Source of the DNA: Rhodocytophaga rosea
GTDB taxonomy: Bacteria > Bacteroidota > Bacteroidia > Cytophagales > 172606-1
Direction: 5' to 3'
Assembly: GCF_010119975.1 (NCBI RefSeq)
Contig: NZ_CP048222.1
Coordinates: forward strand, 8,718,501 to 8,782,500
DNA length: 64,000 nt
The notes beneath the pieces are model-generated. The model ran no database searches. It was given only the letters and a program-made list of their open reading frames with translations, and was not told the origin of the DNA. Both the position numbers and the translations under genes were made by a program. The stretch's first letter is position 1. Every line of letters starts with the position of its first letter. Shown piece after piece: positions 1 through 8,042 of this stretch.

Positions 1-390
1 CCTGTCCCAGTATTCGGCCTGATGCAGCGTAACTTTTAACAGAGCAATTCTGGGATCAGTTTTTCCTTCCGGAAACCAGGCTTTGAGATAATTATTCCAG
101 AGTTCATTGATTTTTGCCTGGTCTTTCACCAGTTCAGCTTTTCCGGCAGCTGAAACATACGTTTCAGACCCAATATCTGTATAAGAAAGGCTTACTTTAT
201 CGTTGCGCTGAATCTCCCGGACTTTCGCTGAATCGTCCTGGGTAAAAAACCAAATAGTGCCATCATCATCCATGTCGTGGGTGGCCATTGGGCGGCTGCG
301 GAGGTCATCGTCTTGCTCAACAGTAGTGAGCATGGCAAACCGAATGTCTTTAATTTTGTCTTTGAGGACATCAAATTCTTCTTTTCTCAT
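1..390 (-). CDS. Pyridoxamine 5'-phosphate oxidase-fold general stress protein, C-terminus cut by window edge
   Basis: The reading frame starts at an ATG on the minus strand at 388-390 and stays open to base 1, giving 130 codons. The N-terminus MRKEEFDVLKDKIKDIRFAM, the segment RSRPMATHDMDDDGTIWFFT and the later YVSAAGKAELVKDQ match the split-barrel flavin-binding family of general stress protein 26. In that family the RPM segment lines the flavin site and WFFT is a core strand. Family members bind FMN or FAD and are linked to stress responses, but the substrate is unknown. Only about 20-40 residues should be missing. It lies upstream of the HAD gene on the same strand. The fold is quite sure, the function is not. 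Confidence 0.8.
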   Translation of the reverse strand, partial: MRKEEFDVLKDKIKDIRFAMLTTVEQDDDLRSRPMATHDMDDDGTIWFFTQDDSAKVREIQRNDKVSLSYTDIGSETYVSAAGKAELVKDQAKINELWNNYLKAWFPEGKTDPRIALLKVTLHQAEYWDR

Positions 391-449
391 AGTGGTTAAA
401 GATTATAACTTCCAGCGTAGACGCATTCCCGCAGAAAAAGTTGATGCAT

Positions 450-1103
450 TTAGCTATTCTTTGGCCGTTGCAGTAAAAACTCCTCCATCGACAGTTCTTT
501 ATAGTGATTAATAACCAGATCTGCTTGTTTTAACTGGTCTTTTCCTCTGGTGGAAGTAATGGCAATGCAACTCATATTTGCGTTTTTGGCCGCTTCTACG
601 CCATTGGTGGCATCTTCCATCACCACACATTCCTGCGGAGGCACATTCAACTTTTGCGCTGCTTTCAAAAATACTTCCGGATCTGGCTTGCCATTTTTTA
701 CATCATCGGCGGTAACAAAGGCATCGAAATACTGGCGTATCTGGAAGAGTGCCAGAATAAAATCAAGTTTTTCCTGGCTGGAACCAGTAGCCAGAGCCAT
801 TTTCAGATTCAACTTTCGACACTCCTGCATTACTTTTTCTACATCCGGAATCAACTGAAGGCCATTTTTTTCAACTAATTGTTTTAAATAGGTTTCCTTT
901 TTCTCCAGTAGTTCCTCAATTTGCTCATCACTGATATCTATCCGCTCTTTTATAATTTCCGAACCTTTGGCACCCAGCACCCCAATATATTCATCATAAG
1001 GAAAGTCAACCTGTTGTTCATCAAACATCTGCTTCCAGGCATCATATTCAATTCTGGTGGTGTCTACTACCGTACCATCCATGTCAAAAATTACTGCTTT
1101 CAT
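450..1103 (-). CDS. HAD-superfamily phosphatase, beta-phosphoglucomutase-like
   Basis: This 217-residue protein has the full haloacid dehalogenase motif set. Motif I is FDMDGTVVD near residue 6 (nucleophile Asp and acid/base Asp), motif II is the LATGSS Thr/Ser near residue 107, motif III is a Lys in the KNGKPDPEVF segment, and motif IV is VVMEDATNG. A helical cap sits between motifs I and II, the subfamily I layout of phosphoglucomutases and small-sugar or nucleotide phosphatases. It probably removes or moves phosphate on a small soluble metabolite in the cytoplasm. The substrate cannot be read from the sequence. It follows the terminator hairpin at 1201-1240, so it likely has its own promoter. 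Confidence 0.85.
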   Translation of the reverse strand: MKAVIFDMDGTVVDTTRIEYDAWKQMFDEQQVDFPYDEYIGVLGAKGSEIIKERIDISDEQIEELLEKKETYLKQLVEKNGLQLIPDVEKVMQECRKLNLKMALATGSSQEKLDFILALFQIRQYFDAFVTADDVKNGKPDPEVFLKAAQKLNVPPQECVVMEDATNGVEAAKNANMSCIAITSTRGKDQLKQADLVINHYKELSMEEFLLQRPKNS

Positions 1104-1200
1104 AAGTTTAGCTCAGTATTTAGTAGTGAGTATTCGGTATTAAGATTGTATACGGATTATTCAAAAGGGATTGTTCGATAGAATAAGCACAAAAAAATAA

Positions 1201-1240
1201 TTGAACTTCTGTATAGCCACTTTACGGCTTAGAAGTTCAA
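1201..1240 (-). terminator. Hairpin with minus-strand T-tract, end of the esterase operon
   Basis: TTGAACTTCT (1201-1210) pairs perfectly with AGAAGTTCAA (1231-1240), and AGCC/GGCT continues the stem inside. On the minus strand the stem is followed by ATTATTTTTTT, as expected of an intrinsic terminator for the operon ending at 1338. Confidence 0.7.
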
Positions 1241-1337
1241 TTACTGATTAGGGAAGAAATAAGTTGTATTACATCAATATTATTTCTGCTACGAGTAAGT
1301 ATGGGTTTGAAAACTATTGATACTCATATCAGGCTAT

Positions 1338-1958
1338 TTAATCTTTAAAGATAAGCTTATTGACCTGGTCTATTTCATCCTGGCTGATGGTGTGGCCCAT
1401 GTTTTTGTATACTTTTTTGGTAACCTGTGCATGCATTCTCTCTAAAACCTGTACAGATTCCTCCACTCTCTCTACCGGTACATGCGGATCGGGATCGCTG
1501 GTACCAATAAATACAGGAGTGTCATTAAAGTCTCCGCTGTAATTCTCCGGATAGATTTTATCCCCAATTAATCCGCCTGTAAATGCAACGGCCCCGCCCC
1601 ACCGGGTTGCATGTCTGGCTACAAACTCCAGGGTTAAACAGGCCCCTTGCGAAAAACCGAGAAAATAAATATGCGCTGATGATATTCCCTGCTCATTTAT
1701 ATCCTTTACAATTTCCTTTAACACCTCTATAGCTGAGGAAAGCCAGGGTTCATTCTGCTTGGGAGGCATGAGAAAAGAATACGGATACCAGGTATAATTG
1801 GTGGCCTGTGGGGCAAGTATAGCAAAGTCATTCACTTTCAGATAGGAGGCTATTGAAAGTATATCTTCTGCAGATGCCCCTCTGCCATGCAGCATAATTA
1901 ATACCTTTTTTGCATCCTTTATATCTTTTCCGGCCTGTATGATTTGTTTTTTATGCAT
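1338..1958 (-). CDS. Alpha/beta hydrolase, MhqD/phospholipase-carboxylesterase type
   Basis: A 206-residue serine hydrolase. IMLHGRGASAEDI near residue 20 is the oxyanion strand and loop, LGFSQGACL contains the nucleophile Ser in G-x-S-x-G, an Asp lies in the FIGTSDPDPHVP segment, and the GHTIS His is near the C-terminus. Length and motifs fit the carboxylesterase family that includes Bacillus MhqD. The frame also opens at 1991, directly after the dioxygenase stop, but MHKKQIIQAG is the usual family N-terminus, so 1958 is chosen. Coupling to a ring-cleaving dioxygenase suggests it hydrolyses the cleavage product; that is inferred from context. Confidence 0.82.
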   Translation of the reverse strand: MHKKQIIQAGKDIKDAKKVLIMLHGRGASAEDILSIASYLKVNDFAILAPQATNYTWYPYSFLMPPKQNEPWLSSAIEVLKEIVKDINEQGISSAHIYFLGFSQGACLTLEFVARHATRWGGAVAFTGGLIGDKIYPENYSGDFNDTPVFIGTSDPDPHVPVERVEESVQVLERMHAQVTKKVYKNMGHTISQDEIDQVNKLIFKD

Positions 1959-1991
1959 AGCTTTCAGAAGTTCAATTCTCTCCACAATCAA

Positions 1992-2924
1992 TTATAATTT
2001 CACCAGGTGGTTTTCTATCTCAGCACGCATAGATTCGTATTGAGCAGGAAGTTTTAAATTCGTTCCCAGTTCTTCTAAAGATTCATCTACCATAAATCCG
2101 GGGTTATCGGTAGCTATCTCAAATAATACACCTCCAGGCTCCCGGAAATACAAGGAGTGAAAATAATTACGGTCAATTTGCGGGGTGATCTGGTGTCCTT
2201 TGCTCAGTATAAGTTGCCTGAACTTCATTTGAGCCGCATCATCTTTTACACGGAAAGCCACATGGTGAACTGTACCTCCTGCCTGCATGCCTTGTTTCTC
2301 TCCCGGAACTTCCACTATATCTATAATAGCTGCACTTTCTACGGCGTCTGTGGCAAAACGAAAGCGGTTTACCTGCTGGTCAATCAGTTTGTAACCAAAA
2401 ATATCCGTAAGAATATCGGCAGTAGCTTTCATATTTTGCAAGGTTAAGGTAACATTATGAAAACCTCTGGTTGCTACCTCTCCTTTTACTTCAGCTGTTT
2501 CCCAGGGCATGCGTTTATCTCCGGTTTTAGAAGCGATTAATTCCAGTTTTAATCCATCCGGATCAAGGAAAGTCAGATAAGGTTCTCCAAACTTCTCAGA
2601 TGGTTTATTGTAAGTTACATTATTGGCTTCGAAACGCTTCACCCAGAAATCAAAGCTATTTTCAGGAACGGAATAACCAATTTCGGTAGCCATCCGGGTA
2701 CCTCTTCTGCCTGGAGTTATCCCTTCCCAGGGAAAGAATGTCAGAATGGTGCCTGCTGAACCTTTCTCATCTCCAAAATAGAAATGATACGTATGTGGAT
2801 CGTCGAAATTAACTGTTTTTTTAATGAAGCGTAAACCTAACACTTTGGTATAAAAATCAAAATTGCGTTTGGCATTGCCAGCAATAGCTGTTATATGATG
2901 CAAGCCTAATATTTTATCTTCCAT
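1992..2924 (-). CDS. Ring-cleaving dioxygenase, MhqO/MhqA-like (VOC superfamily)
   Basis: A 310-residue protein made of two vicinal-oxygen-chelate modules. It starts with GLHHITAIAGNAKRNFDFYT, whose His is a probable metal ligand. The second module begins near residue 155 at TRGFHNVTL and carries GTVHHVAFRV and a Glu in GGVLFEIATD as further ligand candidates. The order matches MhqO/MhqA-type dioxygenases, which are induced by hydroquinones and catechols in Bacillus. It probably opens an aromatic diol or quinone-derived ring using Fe(II). It sits between pirin (11 bases away) and the esterase. Assignment to the family is firm; the natural substrate is inferred. Confidence 0.85.
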   Translation of the reverse strand: MEDKILGLHHITAIAGNAKRNFDFYTKVLGLRFIKKTVNFDDPHTYHFYFGDEKGSAGTILTFFPWEGITPGRRGTRMATEIGYSVPENSFDFWVKRFEANNVTYNKPSEKFGEPYLTFLDPDGLKLELIASKTGDKRMPWETAEVKGEVATRGFHNVTLTLQNMKATADILTDIFGYKLIDQQVNRFRFATDAVESAAIIDIVEVPGEKQGMQAGGTVHHVAFRVKDDAAQMKFRQLILSKGHQITPQIDRNYFHSLYFREPGGVLFEIATDNPGFMVDESLEELGTNLKLPAQYESMRAEIENHLVKL

Positions 2925-2935
2925 GATCTTCGAAT

Positions 2936-3646
2936 TTAATGGTTAACAGGTGTTTCTATAATGATAAACCGGCTTTCGGTGGCACACCTGATATTCACCT
3001 GGGCCGTTTCCCACAGGCCAATGGCATCTCTGGGATTGATTTCATTTCCTGCTATCAGCTGTTTTCCACTTATATTGAAAACGAACACACTTTTATTAAC
3101 AGGGTTGAATGTATATTCAATTTCTTGTCCGGTATCAAAAAAGCCTACAGAAAGTTTTGCATTCTGATTGATCCAGCAATGAGACTGTCCTTCTTCATAA
3201 CTTACAATGGTCGTGAGATGATTCCTGCGTTTCTCTTCCGGAAAATACCGCCGCTGATACCGGGGAATAATATTCTGTAGTTTGGGCTCAATCCAAATCT
3301 GCAAAAAATTCACCTCCTCTGAGCCCACATTGTGTTCTTCGTGGCGGAGTCCGCTTCCGGCACTCATAATCTGTACCCAATCCTTTTCTACTACTTCAGA
3401 GTAGCCCATACTATCTTTATGGTTCATCTTTCCAGCCAGCATCACTGAAATTATTTCCATATTCATATGCGGATGAACACCAAAGCCATTTCCCGGCGTT
3501 ACATAGTCGTCGTTGAATGTTTTCAATAATTCAAAACCATTATTTTCAGGATTGTAATAACTGGAAAAGCTAAAAGTAAAATTGCTTTTCAGCCAGCCAA
3601 TATCTTTCCTGCCCCGTTCTTGTGCCCGGATTATTCTAGTTTTCAT
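2936..3646 (-). CDS. Pirin family protein (bicupin, possible quercetinase)
   Basis: A 236-residue pirin. The metal site is visible in the N-terminal cupin as HPHMNMEI (two His), the His of MNHKDSMG, and HEEHNV (His and Glu). The second cupin, from about residue 140, lacks an obvious metal set, as is normal for pirins. Some bacterial pirins are quercetin 2,3-dioxygenases and others bind regulators. Here the gene heads a tight group with a ring-cleaving dioxygenase and an esterase, which favours an enzymatic or redox-sensing role with aromatic electrophiles. It lies 96 bases after yceI on the same strand and is probably co-transcribed with it. Confidence 0.88.
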   Translation of the reverse strand: MKTRIIRAQERGRKDIGWLKSNFTFSFSSYYNPENNGFELLKTFNDDYVTPGNGFGVHPHMNMEIISVMLAGKMNHKDSMGYSEVVEKDWVQIMSAGSGLRHEEHNVGSEEVNFLQIWIEPKLQNIIPRYQRRYFPEEKRRNHLTTIVSYEEGQSHCWINQNAKLSVGFFDTGQEIEYTFNPVNKSVFVFNISGKQLIAGNEINPRDAIGLWETAQVNIRCATESRFIIIETPVNH

Positions 3647-3742
3647 ATAATTTATGCCAGTAAAAGCTGTGAAGATTCAGGCTTACAGTAACTTCCTGCA
3701 AGCCTGATAGGATATATTTAAATTAAACCGGGGTCGGTTTGA

Positions 3743-4291
3743 TCAGGCTTGTTTTACCAGCTGGATTTCACAATGTATTCTGATTTCGTCGCTTACAACT
3801 ACACTGCCTGCTTCTGTTACTGCATCCCATGTTAAACCAAATTCTTTCCGGCGGATTTTTCCTTCAACCGTAAATCCGGCTTTGGTCTGGCCGTAAGGAT
3901 CTACGACAGTACCGGCAGCTTCTACTTTTACAGTAATGGGTTTGGTAATGCCCCGTATAGTTAAATCTCCATGCAAGAGATAGTCTTCACCAGATGGCTC
4001 GAATTGTTTGCCTACAAAGCGGAGTTGAGCATGGTTGGCCGCATCAAAAAAATCCGCGGACTTCAGGTGTGTATCCCGTTGCTGGTTGTTAGTATTGATG
4101 GTATCAACATTGGCGGTAAATACAATGCTTTTTGCTTTGGTAAAATTATCGCCTTCCGTTTCAACTTCCAGGTCGAATTTTTCGAAGTAGCCGGTAACAT
4201 TGGTGATCATCAGGTGTTTTACCTTAAACTGTATTTCACTGTGTGCGGGGTCAATTTTCCATTTGGTCGTTGCAATATTTTCGGTAGCCAT
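3743..4291 (-). CDS. YceI family lipocalin-like protein
   Basis: A 182-residue YceI-domain protein. It opens with KWKIDPAHSEIQFKVKHLMI and contains DTINTNNQQRDTHLKSADFF and GDLTIRGITKPITVKVE, the conserved family strands. YceI barrels bind polyisoprenoid or quinone-like lipids in a hydrophobic pocket. No signal peptide is visible (it starts MATENIATTKW), so this copy looks cytoplasmic. It is the first gene of the probable yceI-pirin-dioxygenase-esterase operon. A good Bacteroidota promoter and an abutting 14-bp palindrome lie upstream, which suggests regulated expression of the whole block. Confidence 0.88.
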   Translation of the reverse strand: MATENIATTKWKIDPAHSEIQFKVKHLMITNVTGYFEKFDLEVETEGDNFTKAKSIVFTANVDTINTNNQQRDTHLKSADFFDAANHAQLRFVGKQFEPSGEDYLLHGDLTIRGITKPITVKVEAAGTVVDPYGQTKAGFTVEGKIRRKEFGLTWDAVTEAGSVVVSDEIRIHCEIQLVKQA

Positions 4292-4363
4292 AGTTAAAAG
4301 TGTTTAGGGTGAAAGAGTAAGTGTCTGTATAATTAATTCTTATGTTGCTCTCAAATAACATTA

Positions 4364-4395
4364 CAAAGATACACAGGCATGATAGCCGGTTCCAA
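4364..4395 (-). promoter_or_regulatory. Bacteroidota-type promoter for the yceI operon
   Basis: On the minus strand, TTG (4393-4395) is followed after 21 bases by TATCTTTG (4364-4371), an exact match to the TAnnTTTG -7 element. A start near 4357 leaves a leader of about 66 bases before yceI. Confidence 0.55.
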
Positions 4396-4430
4396 TAAGG
4401 TAGATTAAGAAAAACACTTAATCTACCTTA
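4396..4430. promoter_or_regulatory. 14-bp perfect inverted repeat next to the yceI -33 element
   Basis: TAAGGTAGATTAAG (4396-4409) is perfectly inverted at 4417-4430, with a 7-base spacer. It touches the TTG of the predicted yceI promoter, a typical place for an activator or repressor site. It also lies just beyond the end of the neighbouring acetyltransferase gene and could be its terminator, but no T-tract follows on the minus strand. Confidence 0.45.
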
Positions 4431-4449
4431 AGTGTACTACTTATATACA

Positions 4450-4752
4450 TCAAGATCTGTAATTCTTATTCCAGACATCCGCATACTGGTCTGGGTTCTT
4501 AGTAAACTGTGCATGAACATATGGACAAAGGGCAATAATCTTAATATGATGATCCCGGGCATAAGAGACAGCATTTGTCAGCAATTGCTTCGCTACGCCT
4601 TTACCAGCCAGTTTATCAGAAACTTCGGTGTGGTAAATCACCATATTACCTCCCATCATTCCAATCGCCATTTCCGCCAGACGTTCTCCGTTTTCTTCGA
4701 CTACAAAAGCGCCTCTGCCAGCTTCATTTAATTGTAACTGTATATTTTCCAT
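4450..4752 (-). CDS. Small GNAT-like N-acetyltransferase (Acetyltransf_CG type)
   Basis: The start MENIQLQLNEAGRGAFVVEE gives a 100-residue protein. An upstream ATG at 4794 would add 14 residues unlike the family. The segment HTEVSDKLAGKGVAKQLL is the acetyl-CoA binding turn, with the small-family pattern G-x-G-x-A, and ALCPYVHAQFTKNPDQYADV is the typical C-terminus. These short proteins acetylate unknown amines and are common in bacteria. It is a single-gene unit between yceI and the amidohydrolase. Confidence 0.8.
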   Translation of the reverse strand: MENIQLQLNEAGRGAFVVEENGERLAEMAIGMMGGNMVIYHTEVSDKLAGKGVAKQLLTNAVSYARDHHIKIIALCPYVHAQFTKNPDQYADVWNKNYRS

Positions 4753-4867
4753 AAGATGAATGTGGCTGTAAATAAAAACATATATCCCAGGCACGATATA
4801 CGTGGCCCAGGTTTCAGAAATGTAAGTACTCTTTGAATGAAGTGAAAAATACCGAAGCCAAAATAAA

Positions 4868-4906
4868 AAATAAAAGCGAAGGAGTTGTATTCCCTCGCTT
4901 TTATTT
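4868..4906 (-). terminator. Hairpin terminator after the amidohydrolase
   Basis: AAATAAAAGCGA (4868-4879) pairs with TCGCTTTTATTT (4895-4906). The A-rich left flank becomes a T-tract on the minus strand, directly after the amidohydrolase stop at 4929. Confidence 0.7.
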
Positions 4907-4928
4907 TCATGCCTTATTTATAAAAGAT

Positions 4929-6347
4929 CTATTTGAAAACTTTTGCCGACTGATCGAGCATGTCCTTGAGTTGCTGCTGATTGTGCCATCTTCCATGGCT
5001 CATCACGCCATTGATCTTTTGTGTGTTGGAAATATTCTCCAGCGGATTGGCATCCAGGAGAACAAGTTCTGCTTTTTTCCCGGCTTCTATGGTACCAGTT
5101 GTAGAAAGTACGCCCAGATATTCTGCTGGTATTGTAGTCGCTGTCTGGAGGGAGGCATAAGGAGAAAGACCTGCTTGTACAAAATGCTCCAGTTCACGGT
5201 GTAAGGTAAAGCCGTACCCAAGCAACCAAGAAGGTGTATCAGAGCCTGCCATCAGTTTACAACCTGCCTCATGCATCGCTTTGATGAGTTTATTCCGGAC
5301 AGCTATAAACTTCATCCGTCTTTCTTCTGAAGCCATAATTGTATGATACCGCTCTTTCGCATTACGCCATGTTTCGATTTCTGACGAAGGAATAAAGCGT
5401 GCGTCTTGTTTGGTGCCCAGTTTAGTTTCATCCATCGCATATCCGAATGCCAGATGCAGGAATGCACTGGTAGGTGTATTATACACTCCGGCCTGTTTGG
5501 TAGCCTGTACTATTTCCGGAATCTTTTGTTCATCCACATAATCCATGGTTTCCCAGGCTTTGGGCTGCCATATACCATACCCGGATACACTTTTTCCATC
5601 ATTGGGGGCATCTGGTTTGAGCAGGGCCTCCATGTACTCATCCAGGTGTTCTATCTGCTGGCCGGCATCCAGGGCTCGCTTGAGTTTTACCTGTTTGCCA
5701 ATGTGCCCCACAACTCTGATATTTTCTGCTTTCGCCGTTTTAATAATGGCATCATACACTGGAACTGTTATATCTTCGGTGAGTTTAATAAAATCATATC
5801 CTTGCTGTTTGCACTGCTTTACTGCATGCACCGCCTGCTCTGGTGTTTCTACCACAATCCCTTTGAAGCCTTTATAATAGGCTCTGCCGGCCAGTTCGGG
5901 ACTGGCAATAAAAAGTACCGGGCCTGTAATTTCTTTGTTCGTGATCTTTTTGCGAAGCTCCATATGATTCGGATTGCCGCTCATGATCCGGTTGGTGGTA
6001 ACTCCATTTGCCAGCATCACATTTAATTCATCGGGCGCATATTGAGCCGGAAAGTCTGAGTCGGAGAATAAATGTACATGCATATCTGTTAGGCCGGGCA
6101 TCAGGTATTTTCCTCTGGCATTGATGCGGATCGCATTTGCCGGAATTTTTACTTTCTTTGCATCTCCTATGCGCTTGATGTAGCCATCTTCTATGATTAC
6201 TGTCTGATTATTAATTACACCTTCGTGTGTCATCGGAACCACATTCACCTCTTCAATGGCATAGGCAGGCGGCTTGGCAGCCCATATTTCTACAGAAATG
6301 AAAATCAACAATAGTAAAAACAGAAATCGTATAATGCGTTGGTTCAT
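4929..6347 (-). CDS. Exported metal-dependent amidohydrolase (imidazolonepropionase-like)
   Basis: A 472-residue protein of the amidohydrolase superfamily. A signal peptide (MNQRIIRFLFLLLLIFISVE, cut near IWAA) places it in the periplasm. MPGLTDMHVHLFSD carries the first metal His pair, FIKLTED a possible bridging Lys, VVGHIGK and QIEHLDEY two further His, and MAGSDTPSW the catalytic Asp. The composite beta domain is completed by KAELVLLDANPLENI. The frame is open to an ATG at 6380, but the signal peptide starts cleanly at 6347. Such proteins cleave cyclic or peptide amides; the substrate is unknown. The gene stands alone. Confidence 0.83.
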   Translation of the reverse strand: MNQRIIRFLFLLLLIFISVEIWAAKPPAYAIEEVNVVPMTHEGVINNQTVIIEDGYIKRIGDAKKVKIPANAIRINARGKYLMPGLTDMHVHLFSDSDFPAQYAPDELNVMLANGVTTNRIMSGNPNHMELRKKITNKEITGPVLFIASPELAGRAYYKGFKGIVVETPEQAVHAVKQCKQQGYDFIKLTEDITVPVYDAIIKTAKAENIRVVGHIGKQVKLKRALDAGQQIEHLDEYMEALLKPDAPNDGKSVSGYGIWQPKAWETMDYVDEQKIPEIVQATKQAGVYNTPTSAFLHLAFGYAMDETKLGTKQDARFIPSSEIETWRNAKERYHTIMASEERRMKFIAVRNKLIKAMHEAGCKLMAGSDTPSWLLGYGFTLHRELEHFVQAGLSPYASLQTATTIPAEYLGVLSTTGTIEAGKKAELVLLDANPLENISNTQKINGVMSHGRWHNQQQLKDMLDQSAKVFK

Positions 6348-6515
6348 AGGGAGGTTAGGTTTAGGATATATAGTTTTCAAATTAGCTATTTACCCACAGA
6401 ATGCCCTCACCCAATTGATGGGATATACTACTTAAACCTATTGTTACCTTTTATTATCATTCAATGAAGTTGTTGTATATTTTTCATAAAAAGCACATAT
6501 GAATAACTACGGGTA

Positions 6516-6546
6516 TTGCTAAATCAGTATTTTTACTGTTACTTTG
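6516..6546 (+). promoter_or_regulatory. Possible promoter of the 89-residue gene
   Basis: TTG (6516-6518), 20 bases, then TTACTTTG (6539-6546), one mismatch from TAnnTTTG. A start near 6553 precedes the ATG at 6606. Confidence 0.3.
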
Positions 6547-6605
6547 CGTGTAATATAGGTGTAATTTTATATCACTTTTTTTCAAAAATCATCGTCTCTT
6601 TTCAA

Positions 6606-6875
6606 ATGAAAGTACCTTCATCTATCGACAGACTTATCTCTTTTAATCTGGCCAATGGTCAATTATTCACAGAAGATAAGCTGATCTGCGAACAACGGGT
6701 GATATTAGTAGTAAATAATTTTGCCTATGCCATTAAGAATAAGAGCAGAAAAGAATTAACTGCCATTAAAAATAAAATTCTTCAGGACTACAAAGAGAAC
6801 CCTTCAAAAGCTTATTTTTTTATCCATGTATTAAGAATTGTGGATGAGCAATTGAAAAAATTAGTGACCGGCTAA
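6606..6875 (+). CDS. Hypothetical 89-residue protein
   Basis: Unrecognised small soluble protein. The start MKVPSSIDRLISFNLANGQL is preferred over an upstream ATG at 6516, because that extension is hydrophobic and overlaps the predicted promoter. The sequence is mostly helical, Lys-rich and without signal peptide or membrane segment (for example YAIKNKSRKELTAIKNKILQ). It is isolated between two minus-strand genes. The bases from 6876 to 7118 hold no further gene. Confidence 0.5.
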   Translation: MKVPSSIDRLISFNLANGQLFTEDKLICEQRVILVVNNFAYAIKNKSRKELTAIKNKILQDYKENPSKAYFFIHVLRIVDEQLKKLVTG

Positions 6876-7118
6876 TCTGCTTCACCTATATAGATTCATT
6901 TTCCAATATCAGCTTCCCTGGTAATTTACCCCTCTAGTATCATCAATTAAACAGCTGCACATAAATGGCTGGCTTGATACAAAAAGTGGTATATGCCATA
7001 CAAGCACATATACAGATCATATGTTAGGTATACACTTGTATCGCTGTGCCTGTACAGAAAGAAATGAGCTGAAATTTCCTTTTCCTGGTTTTTACTGGAA
7101 GCTGACAGTAATATTCGA

Positions 7119-7931
7119 TTAGAATCTTTTAATGTTCAGCGCTTCTCCGGTCAGGAGGTCGGGAGAGATATTAATATCGGTGCCATTGATGGATAGCGAA
7201 ACGGTATTGGGGCCTACTTTTCCCTCATTCACTGCAAATAAAACCAGGTGGTTATCGCCTTTATTTACAGGAAAGGTAAAAGTCTCGCCTGCGTTGGTGA
7301 GCACATAGTTTTCCAGTACCCATTTTCCGTTCAGGTAGATCGACACAATATCGCCGTCTTCGGTAGCATCGTCTTTGAGGGTGATCTGGGCAGTTTCTGT
7401 ATTTACCGTTACTTCTTTTACCACTTTATAAGTACTTGGGTTTACGGTTGAACAGGCTCCGTTGATACGTAACTCCAGGTTTTTACTTTTATTCCCTAAT
7501 TCATTCTGGGTAGAGAGCTTAAAGTACAAATGGTTGAGCGCATCTGCATCTGCAGGGGTAGCGAATTCAAAGGCAAAGGTGAACGTAATGATCTGATTTT
7601 CCAGGGTGACCACCGGATCAGTCGTCTGGAGGGTGGCCGGGAAGGCTATGTTGGGAATCTCGCTGTTATCGGCCTTATAAAAACCCGGTTGTATGTTGAT
7701 CTGATTGATACAATCATTATCTCCATCGAAGCCGAAGCTAACCTGTATGCTTCCTTTGGTTCCTGTAGTACCACAGGAAGGATCTGTGATCCACTGGAAG
7801 GTAGGCGAATGAATTTTAAAGTCTTTACAGGCTGTTTCTACCAGATTTAATACGAGTTCTTTCTTCTGGCAGGAAGAAAAAGTACTCACCAGTAGAATAA
7901 TGATCATTCGGTAAGATGCCTTGATATGCAT
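7119..7931 (-). CDS. Lipoprotein with C-terminal GKWVLENY domain
   Basis: A 270-residue predicted lipoprotein: MHIKASYRMIIILLVSTFSS followed by the lipobox Cys. The start at 7931 is chosen because the frame's earlier ATG (8003) adds residues before the signal. The middle contains several Cys and beta strands (FQWITDPSCGTTG, SIQVSFGFDGDNDC). The last 90 residues carry the module TEDGDIVSIYLNGKWVLENY, also found with the identical octamer GKWVLENY at the end of the upstream outer-membrane protein. The two genes probably act together at the outer membrane. Function unknown. Confidence 0.72.
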   Translation of the reverse strand: MHIKASYRMIIILLVSTFSSCQKKELVLNLVETACKDFKIHSPTFQWITDPSCGTTGTKGSIQVSFGFDGDNDCINQINIQPGFYKADNSEIPNIAFPATLQTTDPVVTLENQIITFTFAFEFATPADADALNHLYFKLSTQNELGNKSKNLELRINGACSTVNPSTYKVVKEVTVNTETAQITLKDDATEDGDIVSIYLNGKWVLENYVLTNAGETFTFPVNKGDNHLVLFAVNEGKVGPNTVSLSINGTDINISPDLLTGEALNIKRF

Positions 7932-8042
7932 AGCTTGTCGGTAGTTAGAAGAAAGAAGTGAATAGTTTAACAGAATAAGCTCTCCTATCGGCTTCTTTAA
8001 CAATGAAAAAGATTGTATATGTATTTATTAGAGTACTAATGC

